Notes: generated from the sequence alone by a model not told the origin. Positions 37,201 through 52,200 are shown, counted from the stretch's first letter. The stretch is DNA of 64,000 bases from Opisthocomus hoazin (GCF_030867145.1 NC_134415.1:16904417-16968416); one strand, 5' to 3'. A program made the numbers and translations.

Positions 37201-40200
37201 TAGGAGTAGGCATAGGGCTTCCGTGTGCTGGGTAAGGGAAATGACCTACCCATGGGGCAGCTGCAGTCCTGCACACAGCCCAAGCAAAGGCCATGTTGGT
37301 GCAGTTCAAGGCTGAACTTCTGAACCCTCACTGAGCTTTTTCAGTCTGGCTTTTGTTTGGATTAAGAGCAGAACGCAGGGGGCTACAGACTGCAGGAAGC
37401 ACTCGATCAAAGTGCTGGCAAGACTGCCTCCTCCCTGCCACATCCCTTCCCATGACACCTCTTGGCTTTGCTCACCTGCAGCCGCTCTGGCTTTTTGCTT
37501 TGAATTCACGTGCTATGCTCAGCAGAGTTTCCATGCAGATGAGAGAAACCACATGCTGCTGGAGTGAAACACTGACAGCAGTGAAACCAGATTCTGCTCC
37601 CAGGGACGAGAGGTGTCCACAGCACCTGAAAACTTTGTAATTCATGAGGACTTCATATGGAACCTGCCTCTTTCCTAACACATGGCAACTTCTTCAGTTC
37701 AGGTAGTGGAGGAGGGATTGACTTGGGTATTATCTGGGCCAAGTTCTGTTCTTCCAGCAGGAAGCTGAACATGGAGTGGCAGCTGAGCACTCAAAATCAA
37801 GTATTCCATAATCTACAGCACCTCTTGATGACAGAGCCCAAACTTGGGGGACCTGTGACATCTCTTAGTCCTTTAGGAAAGGGAACACTTCACAGTGTTG
37901 TGCTTTAACCAATATTTTGGACCTTGCCAAAAGAAAATGAGTGCTATATGCACATTAAGAGAGCATCTAGATGCTGGCTTGAACTCAGTGACTGTTCTGG
38001 ACAGAGTGTTAGTCCGCACTATCCATGCGACAACTTCAATGCTGGAAAGAAAACTGCTGAGGTATTCATGTTTCCATTCCTGAAAGCAAGGACAGAAGTT
38101 TGACCGTTTCCCAAATGGTTCTGGTGTGTGGTGGCCTTACACACATGACTCTGGAATATGAGAACAGTCTGTCACTCTGCACAGTGCTGGTGAAATCCCT
38201 GAGACCCTCCTCAGCCTCACAGGCTGGTGAAAATGTTTTGTTTCTGCAGCACTTAACTGGAACATGCCAGGCTGGAGCACAAATGGATGCAAAAACAACA
38301 GCAGGAAGTTATGAAAGGGAGAATTCAGGCTGAGGATGAGGGAACAATCCTTGGCTGCAAGACAAATTTGCTTGTGGAATCATCCGTTGGAAACAGTGAA
38401 AGCCCCAGACTGGGCCAAACATGAGAAAATGAACTGTGGGTAGTAGTTCTGCATTGACAGGGGAAAACTATTGGTTTTCCATAGTTTTCGAAGTTCTGCA
38501 GACAAATTGTACAGAAGAGGGGGAGGACAGTAGACTCAAGAGTTTATGGACGGTGTGGATACCCCAACAGCCGTATTTCTGCAAAAGCACCCACAGCTAG
38601 TAAATCGGTTAAGTGATAACATCCATGAGCTATTGCTGTCAAAAACAAATCAGGCAGAAAGCACAAAGGCAAAGAACTAAAGTCCAAGAAATGAGAAATA
38701 CCATGGTAAGTCTCACCTGGACAGTGTCCCAACTGCAGGGGGTAGAAGGGAGCGCTGTGGAGTGCTCCCCAGTTGAATTCTGACCACAAGCTGTTCTCAT
38801 ACCTCTCCTAGCACCCCCAGAACCACACAGCTTGGCTCAAACTGGCATTTCACTTTCATATTATACCTTCTTGTGCAGGTCCAATCTCCTCCTCTATGTT
38901 ACATTACATCCTGGATGGGTGATCCCATACTGTGCCAGACAGTTGGATGACCAAGAACAAGGCAGGATCTGCAGGCCACTACTTCCCAAAGCATTCTGCT
39001 CTTCCTCTTGCATTCCAGTAGTACCACTTTAGAAAACAGTGCAGGGATTCTGCTTTTTGGAAAACATCATTGAGTAAGCACCAGAAGAGCACCTTCTGGA
39101 GGGGCAGAGCAGCCAGAGGGGCTCTGGGTGATAAAGCCACGCTTCACATCTCTAGATCAATGGCAGGGCAGCACCCTCGACCCTTGTTAACACAAGACAG
39201 TTTGCTGATAATTCCATACAGTGGCATGTTACAGTTTAATCTCAGCTAGGTGATAGCCAGTGCATGCCAGACACTTCGTATTTGAAGGAGGATCACTTTA
39301 AACAGGGCGACTGTGACACAGGCCAAACATTCTGGCCAAAAATGCCACAAGTGCAGCCAAGGAAAAGCTGAGAAGCAGCTTTTCTGGTGCTTTCAAAAGT
39401 ATACATTAACACGGCTCCTCAGCCCTTCTTGATATACTTCCTTAGGACCTCTGCCCAGGAGCCACAGGGCTCCTCCTGTGCAGCTGGTCTGTACATTGTC
39501 TCAGGGGCAAAGAGCAGAGACAAAACAGTTTTTCATCAGGCTGGTTTGCCCCTCTTTCAGCAGCAGATGAAGCTGCTCTCAAAAATACTGACACAACCTT
39601 GAAAGAAGCCTGGCCAAGGGGAGCATCAACCAGAATTCTGCAAGACTGGAGAGAAATTAAAGGGATTACTCATCTAAATGAAGCAATCTGCCAGACTTCA
39701 GCCAGGCAGGGGTTGCTGCTCTGAGTCTACAGAACATCCACAGTCTACACGCAGTAAGTGAATGTTCAGGTCTGCATTATGGTACAGGTGCTGGGCTCTG
39801 ACTCCCACTTTGAGTTACACTTCCCACAATGAATCTCCTTCATTCTCAGGTGGTGTGAGTGGAATCAGTCCCTAAGGTTATCTTAGGCTTTCATCTTGGT
39901 CCTGTCACTCCAGCATCTGATGGTGTAGTCTAATGTCAAGAGCTCTACCATCAGCAAAACATTCCTCAGCTCAGTGTAAGATTTTCTGTCTCCAGACGGT
40001 AAGAATTCTCACAGATGTAGCTGGGCTAACATCTGGAGTAGACAGTGACTTCTCAGAAGTCCCTCGTTTAAAAAAAGTGAAAGATTTCTCAATTCAGAGT
40101 GAAGAGTTAGACAACAGATTGCTTACAGGGGGGCAATGAGATGAATTTCAGGGCAGAAGCGGTGAGCACATAAAAGCACAGATAAGACTATGAAAGAAAT

Positions 40201-43200
40201 GTTGTCCTTCAGCAAGGCAAAGCTTATTGTCACAGTCTTAAAACAGAGTATACACCTCAATGGTGCTCTGTCTAGTGTTTTCACCTTGCACCTTCCTATT
40301 TTAGAATAGTATAGCAGGAACTGTGTCTTCTGTATACAAAGCTTTCGTCCATGTGCAATGCAAGCTCCTCATGGCAAGACAGTAAGTGCAGATGAGCGAG
40401 GGGGAGAGACAGCAGAAACAGAGGACTTTACTGGGACTGGACTAAATTCTCAGTACATTGGATACTACTAGCCCACCTGTGAGAACCATCCACCTCAGTT
40501 TGCAGCCCTGATACAAGTTTGTCGCCATCTCTCTTTGCTGATTTGTTTCCACATGACTACTTTCTTTTGACCAAGAAGGACCAGACTGCTGCAGGGCCAA
40601 GCAAGTGATGCCTATTTCACCTTTGCAAGCATCAGTGCACAGCAATGGGCAAGCTGCTGTGCCAGGATCCCTGGTTTCTTCACAGATCAGGTTAAAGGTC
40701 CCTCAGCAGCTGGTGGCAATTCAATAGCTCCAGCATCTACAACACAGGTGCTTCAGTCTGCTCCAGAAGTGTGGCTGGTGAGGGTTATTGTGAAGGAGAC
40801 GGGGTGCAGAAAAGCATATTTCAACACCACAGTCAGAGTAGACACACTGGTGGAGCACAGAAAAAGCCATCACTGCAGGCAGAGCTGGAGAGCACAAGGG
40901 CTGATTAAACTGATGTCAAGGAATGTGTTCCTGTCTTAGAAAAGCTTTAACAAGGGGCCCAAGCATATTATGGAGCACCTCAGCTTCTCCCCATTGGCAC
41001 CCCCAGGGCTACAGCGGCAGTGCAAAAAGGCACTGTTAACCTCTCATTTAGGCAGACAGGTGAAGATGACTAGAGCAGTCAATACAGTGATCTCAAGAAG
41101 AGCTGAAGCTCAAGCATTTGGAAAATGTATCACTTAATCTGTTATTATAAGCCCTCTGTTCATCCCTTCAAGGACTGACACTTAAAAACCCAGCAGACAC
41201 AAATGCAGTGAAGGGACAAGCTACGTTAGGTGCGCAGCCCTGATATTACACCAGACAGGAATAGAGGATGACCTGGTCATGTTCTCAAGGCACTGGACAA
41301 GGCAGCTTGCTCCACTGAAAAGTCCCAGCCTAATTTTGCCTCTGCCTTCCCTGCCAGCTGACTTGCATTTGGTAGCACCACTGGTTGAGCGCTTCCCAAA
41401 TTACTGTGGACTTACAGAAAGCTTTAGAAACAAGTACAGAGGCAAAGACAAGGTAAGCTTGGACAACAAATTTATGGGGGAAACTTTCGATAAGAGCTCT
41501 GGCTTCATTCCCAAAATAAGTCCTAGTTGAACATCTTCAGCATGTGGGTACGCTTCAGTCCTCCCTTCACGCTACAGGAAGGAAGCAATTTATACCTCCT
41601 GCCTTATGTGGTGACAGCCACTGTTCCAGCGAGCAAGGCGGGAAGCACAGGTCGGGGTACGCACAGTCAAAACTCTCACAGAACCACAATGGCCAAAATT
41701 TCAGAAGGCTCCAACATGCAGAGCTTTCCCCTTCCAGCAGGCTGAGAAGACAGTATCATGAAGGACCAGGAGGGCACTCCTGAAGTACCCCTGCACTCTA
41801 TCCTGGCTCTGGGACTCATGTGTTTAGTTCCGGACCCACCACCAAAACTTCCAGTCTGATTTCTTGATCCTATCCTCTCATCTCCACCCAGACCCCAAAG
41901 CCTGCCCTATTTCAATGCTGTTCCATCTCCTCAGCAACAGCTCTGCTCTTTTTCTAAACTGTGCTTCCACCCTGCCTGCTATGTTCCCTTGCTGGGAGGA
42001 AAAAAACAAGGGTGGTGTAGGGACGGACTAGCAATGCAATAGGGAGGGCTTAGATACTAATTTCAAATTTAAATATCTTAATTTTAGAGGTGTAGCACAC
42101 CTACTTGCATGTAGAACATATCTGGAAGTATCCGTTCTTTGTTCTCACTAGAAGTCTATGGAAAAAATTTATGAGTCAGGGCATTAGATCTGCAGTCCTG
42201 GTGTGATTCCAGCAAGATACAGGATTTACCATTTCCTGTCTCAACCTGCTATGCAGGGTTGCTATGTGAATGCTAACTAGATAATGTGCTCCACCCCACA
42301 GCTGCTGGATAGACACAACTACTAAAGAATCCTAAAGACTTGTGAGACACGGGAAAGAAGTAGTTTTCAGAGTTGAAGTATCTGATGGCTACAGGGCTGC
42401 ATCAATGTGGAGTCCTCTAATTTGATCCTCACTGATACCAGTGTGCAGCCTGCCAGCACCCAAGGGACATTTCCAAGAGCTTGTCTCAAATCTCCACTAC
42501 AGAGTCAGGCCTGAGTCTCTGGCCGCCCCCAGCCCTGCAGCCTAAGCTCTCCCAGCAACAGCCCCATGGCCTCTGGTAACCCCAGGGCTTGCTAATGCGA
42601 GGTTCATAAACCGCTCTGACATCCCCATGGAAACAGAGTGTGAGGTCATAAACAGGGGATTAGCACCTCCAAGCGCCCCGCACAGCGCAGGAGGCGGCTG
42701 CAGGCTTTCCCTTCACCCACCAAAGGCCAGGGGCCATTCAGGCCGGGGAGGGGGAAGAGACCCTGCACAGGAAGGGCAGGCGGAGGACGAATTGCTGACT
42801 GGGGGGAACGGGGATGGGACAGAGTGGCACAGGCTTGTGATGGGCCCTTGCTGGCTGGTCAACCCCCCACTCACTGCTGGTACCCCTTCCTGGGCACCCT
42901 CCTGCTTTTGGGGGCTGGGCACCAAAAAGCTGAGAGAGAAAGGACTGCATAGCCTGGAGCAAAGAAGGCTCAGGGGGTCTTATCAATGTTTATAAATACC
43001 TGAAGGGAGGGTGTAAAGAAGACAGAGCCAGCCTCTTCCCAGTGGTGTCCAGCGACAGGACAAGAGGCAATGGGCACAAACTGATACACAAGAAATTCTG
43101 TCTGAACATAAGAAAACACGGTCTCACTGTGATGGCGGTTCTCTGGAACAAGCTGCCCAGAGAAACTGTGGAAGGTCCATCTTTGGAGATACTCAAAACA

Positions 43201-46200
43201 AACCTGACTGGACATAGTCCTGGGTAACCTGCTCTAGGTGACCCTGCTTGAGCAGGGGGCTTGGACTAGACGATCTCCAGACACCCCTTTAAACTTCAAC
43301 TACTCTGTGATGTTGTGACTCCATCTCTGTGGCATCCTGCCGTGACTGCCTGGACTCAAGTTTCAGTGATGAGGAGGCGAGTGCAGCTGAGGGAAGGAGG
43401 GCAGACTCTAACACACGTGGCAATTTTAATCTTGTGTGGATGAATGTTTTGAATGAGATGTGGTTTTTTCTTGAAAGACTAATAGAAGAATATCATGACA
43501 GACCTTCCTTCTCTGAAATGCTAGGAGTACTCTTTATGAGCCCTGTTGCCTGAGGCATGTTTTACCCCGTTACCCCTGCTTTTCCTCTTCCAGTCTATTC
43601 CTGAAAAAAAGAGCTGTGCAAAGATAAGACTATTCACCTGTTGAGCTTCGGTTTCTTGGGAACGTGCCCTTCAGGAAGTTGAGGCCTGTGGTTTGGCAAC
43701 AAACCTGAAAGAGAAAAAGGCAGGCATGAGAATATTTTGCAGTGTCTCCTTGCCTCTATAGCACCCAGAAGTTACATTGCACCTTGTAAGCCAGGCAACC
43801 CAGGCCCCTACTGGGACAGCACAGCAAAAACTCAAGTACAGTAGAAAGGGTATTTTATCTCTAGTCATTGCTGAACTGCATCCCAGGCAAAAAGAAGCTA
43901 GGAGGTTCTGCTGGGTATAGAGAGGGAATGCACACCAAAGACACAGCCACTTGGGCTCATCGGAAAGGCTTTTTGAGAGGACACAGAGCACTGGTGTCCA
44001 ATCCGATTCCATCTCCAGGATGAAAATCTGACTATTAAAATTCTCAGTGCATTTAACTTGGATACAACTCAGGTACCAGGCATAAAGGTCAGCACAATAC
44101 TCTGACTGTATCAACCTGGGTCCCACTCCCAGGCTAAAGAAAAAAGTCTTCACATGGCAGATGGTAGGCAGGTGCATGTTATTAACGGGGCAGGTCAAGC
44201 TTACTATAAATCAAGTAATTTCAGAAGCTGGTATTTAATCATTAGTTACTAGAGACTGAGCCACTTCCCAGATCTTTCTGCAACAGTAGACTCATCTACA
44301 GGGATAAATGTCTGCTGCCAAGGCACAGAGAAAGCAGAACAAGTAGTCTCTGGTCCATCATCCTGTCCCAGCACTTGGACCATAACGAGTTTGCTGGGTG
44401 ACTGGACAATAACATCTCACTGAGCTATACTAATTGGGCTGGACATCCTTCTCAAGGGGTTCTATGGGTACCTCACAGTAAGGGGCTGTCTCAGGAGAAG
44501 GCTAGGTACCTGCACGGTGAGCCATCTGCACGCAGACAGCAATCTTCTTGTGCTCCTCCAAACAGAGGCCTGTGACCCTTCGTGGCAGCATCCCTCCATC
44601 AGAACGGATAAACTGACTCAGCAGCAAGACATCCTGAGAGAGCAAGAGAAGGGCAAACCCATCAGTGCTACAGCTACTTTAACTGCTGTGATTCTTAGGT
44701 GTTGTGCTGACCTTCGTGCTGTGTACAGAACTCACAACAAAGCAAAACAAAACAATTATTCCTTCCTACGCATTTTGGCTGCAGTGTGACAACAAGTGGC
44801 TTTTGCTTGCTGTTAGTCGCCTGCCAGCTTAGCTCAGTAAGGCCACTCAGATGGTCTGAGTCTTCCCCTGACTTCACCAGTGTAAACACATGATGTCAGC
44901 TGCAATCGCTGCTACTTCACTGTCGCTTGCTCCAAGATTCCAGCTAAGATAATGTGTCCTAGGTACTCAGTCACAGTTACACAAGACCTACAGATGGACA
45001 GTGTTTACACAACTTGAAATGCCATCACAGCTGCTATCCTAAAGGTCACTGATACGTTAGATCACCTCTGGCCCCCTCCTTGTTCCCTCAGAGCAGGATT
45101 GTTCTCTGCTATCTACTACTCAAACTTTTATCCACTTTCCCATGGTGGAACTTCCCTCATGTCTCTCTGGAGGGGTGGAGAGCAGGGAAATTGTCCAAGA
45201 TCTCGCATGAAGAAGCTTTATGTGAGAAAAGAACATGTGCTGGTGAGAAAGACCTAAGAGGATAAATTGCTGCCTTCAGTCCTTCGACTGTGCGTGTATG
45301 AGATGGGACTGTTACAGCCACACTGGATGGAAGGAGCACTTGGAGCATGCTGAGGGCTTGTCTGCGATTCAAGGATCATTTAGATTACACTGCTGTTGAC
45401 CTTCCCAATTAAGAGCTCTAGAAATATAAAGCACTCTTAATAAAAACAAAATTAAAGGGATCTCTAGGATCAGATAGTATCACAGAGCTGGGATGACAAA
45501 TTTTTAAACGTTCACTGTACACAGTACAACAGCCCAGTATTTAGATACGTGCTCTCCATTTCCACACACTACAAATGTACCCCTCAGGCCAATATAGGCA
45601 GGTCCCCTTGACATGCTGACGTCAGCAAAAGTTGGCCCAAAGGGCCTCTGGAGACTCTGCTTGTTTATTCACAGAATCACAGAATAGCAGGGGTTGGAAG
45701 GGACCACTGTGGGTCATCTAGTCCAACCCTCCTGCCGAAGCAGGGTCACCTACAGCAGGCTGCACAGGACCTTGTCCAGGCGGGTCTTGAATATCTCCAG
45801 AGAAGGAGACTCCACAACCTCCCTGGGCAGCCTGTTCCAGGGCTCCGTCACCCTCAGAGGGAAGAAGTTCTTCCTCATGTTCAGACGGAACTTCCTGTGC
45901 CTCAGTTTGTGCCCATTGCCCCTTGTCCTGTCACTGGGCACCACTGGAAAGAGCTTGGCCCCATCCTCCTGACACCCACCCTTCAGATATTTATAAGCAT
46001 TTATTAGGTCCCCTCGCAGCCTTCTCTTCTTCAGGCTGAACAAGCCCAGCTCCCTCAGCCTCTCCTCGTAGGAGAGATGTTCCAGTCCCCTCACCATCCT
46101 CGTAGCCCTCCGCTGGACACTCTCCAGTAGCTCTTCATCTTTCTTGAACTGGGGAGCCCAGAACTGGACACAGTACTCCAGATGGGGCCTCACCAGGGCA

Positions 46201-49200
46201 GTGTAGAGGGGAAGGAGAACCTCCCTCGTCCTGCTGGCCACACTCTTCTTGATGGACCCCAGGATCCCATTGGCTTTCTTGGCAGCCAGGGCACACTGCT
46301 GGCTCATGGTTAACCTGTCGTCCACCAGGACACCCAGGTCCCTCTCCGCAGAGCTGCTCTCCAGCAGGTCCGTCCCAAGCCTGTACTGGTGCATGGGGTT
46401 GTTCCTCCCCAGGTGCAGGACCCTGCATTTGCCTTTGTTGAAACTCATCAGGTTCCTCTCTGCCCAGCTTTCCAGCCTATCCAGGTCACGCTGAATGGCA
46501 GCACAGCCTTCTGGTGTATCTACCACACCTCCCCGTTTGGTGTCATCAGCAAACATGCTGAGGGTACATTCTAACTCTTCATCCAGGTCATTGATGAAGA
46601 AGTTAAACAAGACTGGGCCTAGTACTGACCCCTGGGGGACACCACTAGTTACCAGCCTCCAACTAGACTCAGCGCCGCTGATGACAACCCTCTGAGTTCT
46701 GCCATTCAGCCAGTTCTCTATCCACACTCATCCAGCCCACACTTCCTCAGCTTCCCTAGGAGGATATCACGGGAGACTGTGTCGAAAGCCTTGCTGAAGT
46801 CAAGGTAGACAACATCCACGGCTCTCCCTTCATCTACCCAGCCAGTCATGCCATCGTAGAAAGCTATTAGATTGGTCAGGCATGATTTCCCCTTGGTGAA
46901 TCCATGCTGACTACTCCTGATAACCTTCTTTTCTTCCACTTGCTTGATGATGGCCTCCAGGATAAGCTGCTCCATCACCTTTCCCGGGATGGAGGTGAGG
47001 CTGACCGGCCTGTAGTTCCCTGGGTCCTTCTTCTTGCCCTTTTTGAAGACTGGAGTGACATTTGCCTTTCTCCAGTCCTCGGGCACCTCTCCTGTCCTCC
47101 AGGACCTCTCAAAGATGATGGAGAGTGGCTCAGCAATGACATCCGCCAGCTCTCTCAGCACTCATGGGTGCATTCTATCGGGGCCCATGGATTTGTGGAC
47201 ATCCAGATCACTTAAGCGATCCCTCACACAGTGCTCCTCGACCAAGGGAAAGTCACAGAATCACAGAATCACAGAATAGTAGGGGTTGGAAGGGACCTCT
47301 GTGGGTCATCTAGTCCAACCCCCCTGCCGAAGCAGGGTCACCTACAGTAGGCTGCACAGGATCTTGTCCAGGCGGGTCTTGAATATCTCCAGAGAAGGAG
47401 ACTCCACAACCTCCCTGGGCAGCCTGTTCCAGTGCTCCGTCACCCTCAGAGGGAAGAAGTTCTTCCTCATGTTCAGACGGAACTTCCTGTGCCTCAGTTT
47501 GTGCCCATTGCCCCTTGTCCTGTCACTGGGCACCACTGGAAAGAGCTTGGCCCCATCCTCCTGACACCCACCCTTCAGATATTTGTAAGCATTTATAAGG
47601 TCCCCTCGCAGCCTTCTCTTCTTCAGGCTGAACAAGCCCAGTTCCCTCAACCTCTCCTCGTAGGGGAGATGCTCCAGTCCCCTCACCATCCTCGTAGCCC
47701 TCCGCTGGACTCTCTCCAGTAGCTCTTCATCTTTCTTGAACTGGGGAGCCCAGAACTGGACACAGTACTCCACATGAGGCCTCACCAGGGCAGTGTAGAG
47801 GGGAAGGAGAACCTCCCTCGTCCTGCTGGCCACACTCTTCTTGATGGACCCCAGGATCCCATTGGCTTTCTTGGCAGCCAGGGCACACTGCTGGCTCATG
47901 GTAACCTGTCGTCCACCAGGACACCCAGGTCCCTCTCTGCAGAGCTGCTCTCCAGCAGGTCCGTCCCAAGCCTGTACTGGTGCATGAGGTTGTTCCTCCC
48001 CAGGTGCAGGACCCTGCACTTGCCCTTGTTGAACCTCATCAGGTTCCTCTCTGCCCAGCTTTCCAGCCTATCCAGGTCACGCTGAATGGCAGCACAGCCT
48101 TCTGGTGTATCTACCACACCTCCCAGTTTGGTGTCGTCAGCAAACTTGCTGAAGGTACATTCTAACTCTTCATCCAGGTCGTTGATGAAGAAGTTCAACA
48201 AGACTGGGCCCAGTACTGACCCCTGAGGGACACCACTTGTCACCAGCCTCCAACTAGACTCAGCGCCGCTGATGACAACCCTCTGAGTTCTGCCATTCAG
48301 CCAGTTCTCTATCCACTTCACCGACCACTCATCCAGCCCACACTTCCTCAGCTTCCCTAGGAGGACATCATGGGAGACTGTGTCGAAAGCCTTGCTGAAG
48401 TCAAGGTAGACAACATCCACGGCTCTCCCTTCGTCTACCCAGCCAGTCATGCCATCATAGAAAGCTATCAGATTGGTCAGGCACGATTTCCCCTTGGTGA
48501 ATCCATGCTGACTACTCCTGATAACCTTCTTTTCTTCCACATGCTTCATGATGGCCTCCAGGATAAGCTGCTCCATCACCTTACCCGGGATGGAGGTGAG
48601 GCTGACCGGCCTGTAGTTCCCTGGGTCCTCCTTCTTGCCCTTTTTGAAGATTGGAGTGACATTGGCCTTTCTCCAGTCCTCGGGCACCTCTCCTGTCCTC
48701 CAGGACCTCTCAAAGATGATGGAGAGTGAGTGGCTCAGCAATGACATCCGCCAGCTCCCTCAGCACTCGTGGGTGCATTCCATCGGGGCCCATGGATTTG
48801 TGGACATCCAGATCACTTAAGCGATCCCTCACACAGTCCTCCTCGACCAAGGGAAAGTCGTCCTCTTTGTAGGCTTCTTCTCTTACCTCCGGGGCCTGGG
48901 ATTCCTGAGGGCCAGTCTTAGCACTGAAGACTGAAGCAAAGAAGGCATTCAGTAGCTCTGCCTTCTCCGCATCCTCTGTCACCAGGACACCCGTCTCATT
49001 CAGCAGCGGCCCCGCATTGTCCCTAGCCTTCCTTTTGCTGCTGATGTAGTTGAAGAAGCCCTTCTTGTTGTTTTTGACATCCCTTGCCAGCTTCAATTCC
49101 AGGTGGGCCTTGGCCTTCCTCGTCGCATCCCTGCACACTCTCACCATGCTTCCGTACTCTTCCCAAGTGGCCTGCCCCTCTTTCCACATTCCATGGACCT

Positions 49201-52200
49201 TTCTCTTCTGCCTGATCTCTGCTAGAAGCTCCTTGTTTAACCATGCAGGTCTCCTGCCTCCTTTGCTAGATTTCTTTCTCAGGGGGATGCATTGCTCCTG
49301 TGCATGAAAGAAGTGTTGTTTAAAGAGCGACCAGCACTCATGGACCCCCCTGCCTTCGAGAGCCCTGGCCCACGGGATTCCTCCCAGTAGCTCCTTGAAG
49401 AGGGCAAAGTCAGCCCTCCTGAGGTCCAGGGTTTTGATCCTGCTTATCGCCCTGCTTCCTCCACGCAGGATCCTGAACTCAACCATTTCATGGTCACTGC
49501 AGCCGAGTCTACCTCCGACCTTCACTTTCTCCATCTGTTGATAGACTTGTTGCTGGCTGAGAGTTTACTTCTCCACTGCCGTGGTAAACATGTTCATAGT
49601 TGAGGTAGCTGGACCATGTGGAGGCTGGAAGGGACCTGCCAGCGAGCACCCCAACAGAACCAGAATTCAAACCAGGTGCGTCAGCACTGTGCAGCCCCCC
49701 TGTCCAGGGCAACAGGCAAGAACAAAGAGTACTTGTTGCTTTTCACACTGGGTGACCCTGACTCTGCCTGTTGTTCACAGATTCGCAGACCTGCTCCCAC
49801 CCCCCCCAGTCTTTGCGCTTTTACAAAGAGCTCCCTGGAGCATTCCTAGCTTCAATTATTGCCCTTGCAAAAGCAAACAATCAGAAGTAGATAGAAAATT
49901 AATAGTCAGAAAGCCTAGCTATCTAGGAATTATACATTCACCCCCACTGCATAAGACCAGCTCAGCTCTGATGGGTGCTGCTGCAATTCAGTATGGCTTT
50001 CTGGTAATGATCAGTTCCAACAGATGCTATCATACAAGTGCTGCAGTTAAAATGTAGAGGTCTTTTGTGTATTTCGGGTTTTTGTGGTTTGTTTTTGTCC
50101 TCCCTCCTCCCTGCCTTCAATCTCACCCTCCCTAATATCATCGTGACACACAATTTCCCTCTTCCCTTATCTGGCTTCCTTTCTACCTCCACTTGTCTAC
50201 AATTAATGTATTCAGACTGATTTTCAGATCCAGCTCCTTTGAAAACATAGCAGGCTAGACAACTCCTCACCGATACAAAATGACTTATCAACCACCATAC
50301 AGAGTGATGTTGTATCCAAAGAACAAGAATAGCACAGCTGAGCAACTAGCAGCAAGCTCCTCAGAGGCCAACTACGGTCAAAACGGAAGCGAAGTGTCCT
50401 CAGCCCAGCTAACACATGGCCTTGCCAATGAGAACAGTAACCAGGGGACCAGCTGGTGCCAGCTGCGTTGGTGGAAACTGGACAGAGGCCAGCCAAACAG
50501 TTCAAGGGCACTGACTTTTGGCCACTCCTGAAATGCACTGGATTGGATTCAGGAAACCAGAGCAAGACTCCATCCCCTCTTTTCCTCTTCTTTAGCCATC
50601 CAGTTCTCCAAATTACCAACAGCTAAATTTGCTATTTACCACAAACATATCATTGCCCTAAGTGAAAAAGGGCTGTCCAGCTCCAAATGCCTAGAAGGAG
50701 AAAAACTTTCTAGACTATTCTACTAGCCTGCTGCATTACTCTGTAGGGAAGCAAAAAGGCAGCTGATGGCAAGTTTGAGGCTATTCTAGTCTTTGCAGCC
50801 GTGAAAGCCTAAGTAGGCCACAGGCTCTTGTGAAGGGTGTGTGTGGTCCAAGTGATTTCTCCTATTACCACCACGCCTCATGGACTCACACGGTTGTTAT
50901 CAAGTGTTTCCATGCAAAGATGGGAGGCGGGAAGCACAGGGAGATAGTCTTTTTCTCCCTGTGGAAAAAAAATCAGGAAAATCTCTTTCTGTTATCATCT
51001 CTGACCAACAGTGTCACCAACTGACCAACACCTTTGTGTGGCAGTCATTTCTTAACTGAAATCATCTATGTCCCAGCTGCTGCAGCTCCAAATTATGCTC
51101 ACACCATCTGGCTTAAAATGCTGCACACTTGACAGAAGGTTTGTCCATTTCTGAAGATCCCCACAGCTAACAGGCCAGGTGCCTCTCCCAGAATACTTGC
51201 ACAGATGCATCTTACCACAGGGAGAAAGCAGACAGGTACAGCCAACTTTACGGAGCAGCTGTGGAGAGAAGCGAACAAGTATGTAGAGCGGTCAAAGAAA
51301 AAAAATATGTCTGGCAAGTTCTCATGGTACCGTCATGTTCCATGAAATTCACATTTTGTGCTAGTGGACAGCCAAGCCTGTAACCATGGATTTGCTTTAA
51401 TCACCGGACAGCTCCCACGAGGCTGGACCCAGGTTCCCACCCCTGTAATCTGCTGTATTTGATGAAAACAACTTGGATTGAATTGATCTAGGGCTAATAG
51501 GCAAAGCTTGCAGTTTGGTTTCCCCTAATTGCTGCCAAAGCAAGATGACATATTTACTGCCTACTCAGACTAATGATGTTTGAAGTGGTTAAGGGGGAAA
51601 ATGAAAAACAAGTTTAGCTTTCACCTCTAAAAGGGCTGGATAAACTTGCTAAATGAAACACTATGTACAGCATGTTCTTGTGAATGGATAGCAAACAAAA
51701 TGCAAAGGCATCGCTGGATTTTAATATCTGCAGACACTCTGAAAACCAGGATCCTTGACTTGTCACATGCGACTCATTAAAACCTTCATTTACTGCAAAA
51801 GGAGTTCTGTCTGTGTAGCCAAATTACTACTGGGCTGTATCAGACAAGTCTGCCAGTCATTATTTCCAGTTACACAAGTGTCTAGTTTTTCCTTACTCTT
51901 GGGAGCTGCACACCATTCTCCAGGCATTTCGTAACAGGATTGCAGGTTTCAATCCAGTTGCATCCTGACAATGACCAAAATTATTTTTTATCTCCAACGG
52001 ATATGAAAAAAATCAGCTGAGATCTCAGCTTCAGTGAACAGACAGATGCAGACCACAAACTGCGGGAATTTGTACCTTAGGCTCTGTTATCCCGAGCCTC
52101 AGCAGAGACTAAGGACTGAATTGGCAGAGACAACTGCAGCCCTCCACACCATAGCTGAGGCAGGTTGGAATCATGACCTGCTAGTGCTCACAATGCCTGT

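Larger units (their letters stand above)
34258..43637 (-). other. MRPS18A intron 5 (9.4 kb)
   Basis: It contains a T18 and a C12 run, and the diverged CR1 at 42922-43314. A moderately GC-rich patch lies just before that CR1 (42500-42900). No other gene is recognised. Confidence 0.8.

Noticed and set aside
43671-44198. A 175-codon open stretch on the - strand
   Set aside because: It overlaps MRPS18A intron 4 and runs into exon 5 in a frame other than the conserved one; no family is recognised and codon content is not gene-like.
45750-49534. Several long - strand open stretches with a reverse transcriptase, as a possible host RT gene or retron-like system
   Set aside because: Sequence blocks, the octamer tail and 5' truncation identify ordinary CR1 LINE copies, with frameshifts in both.
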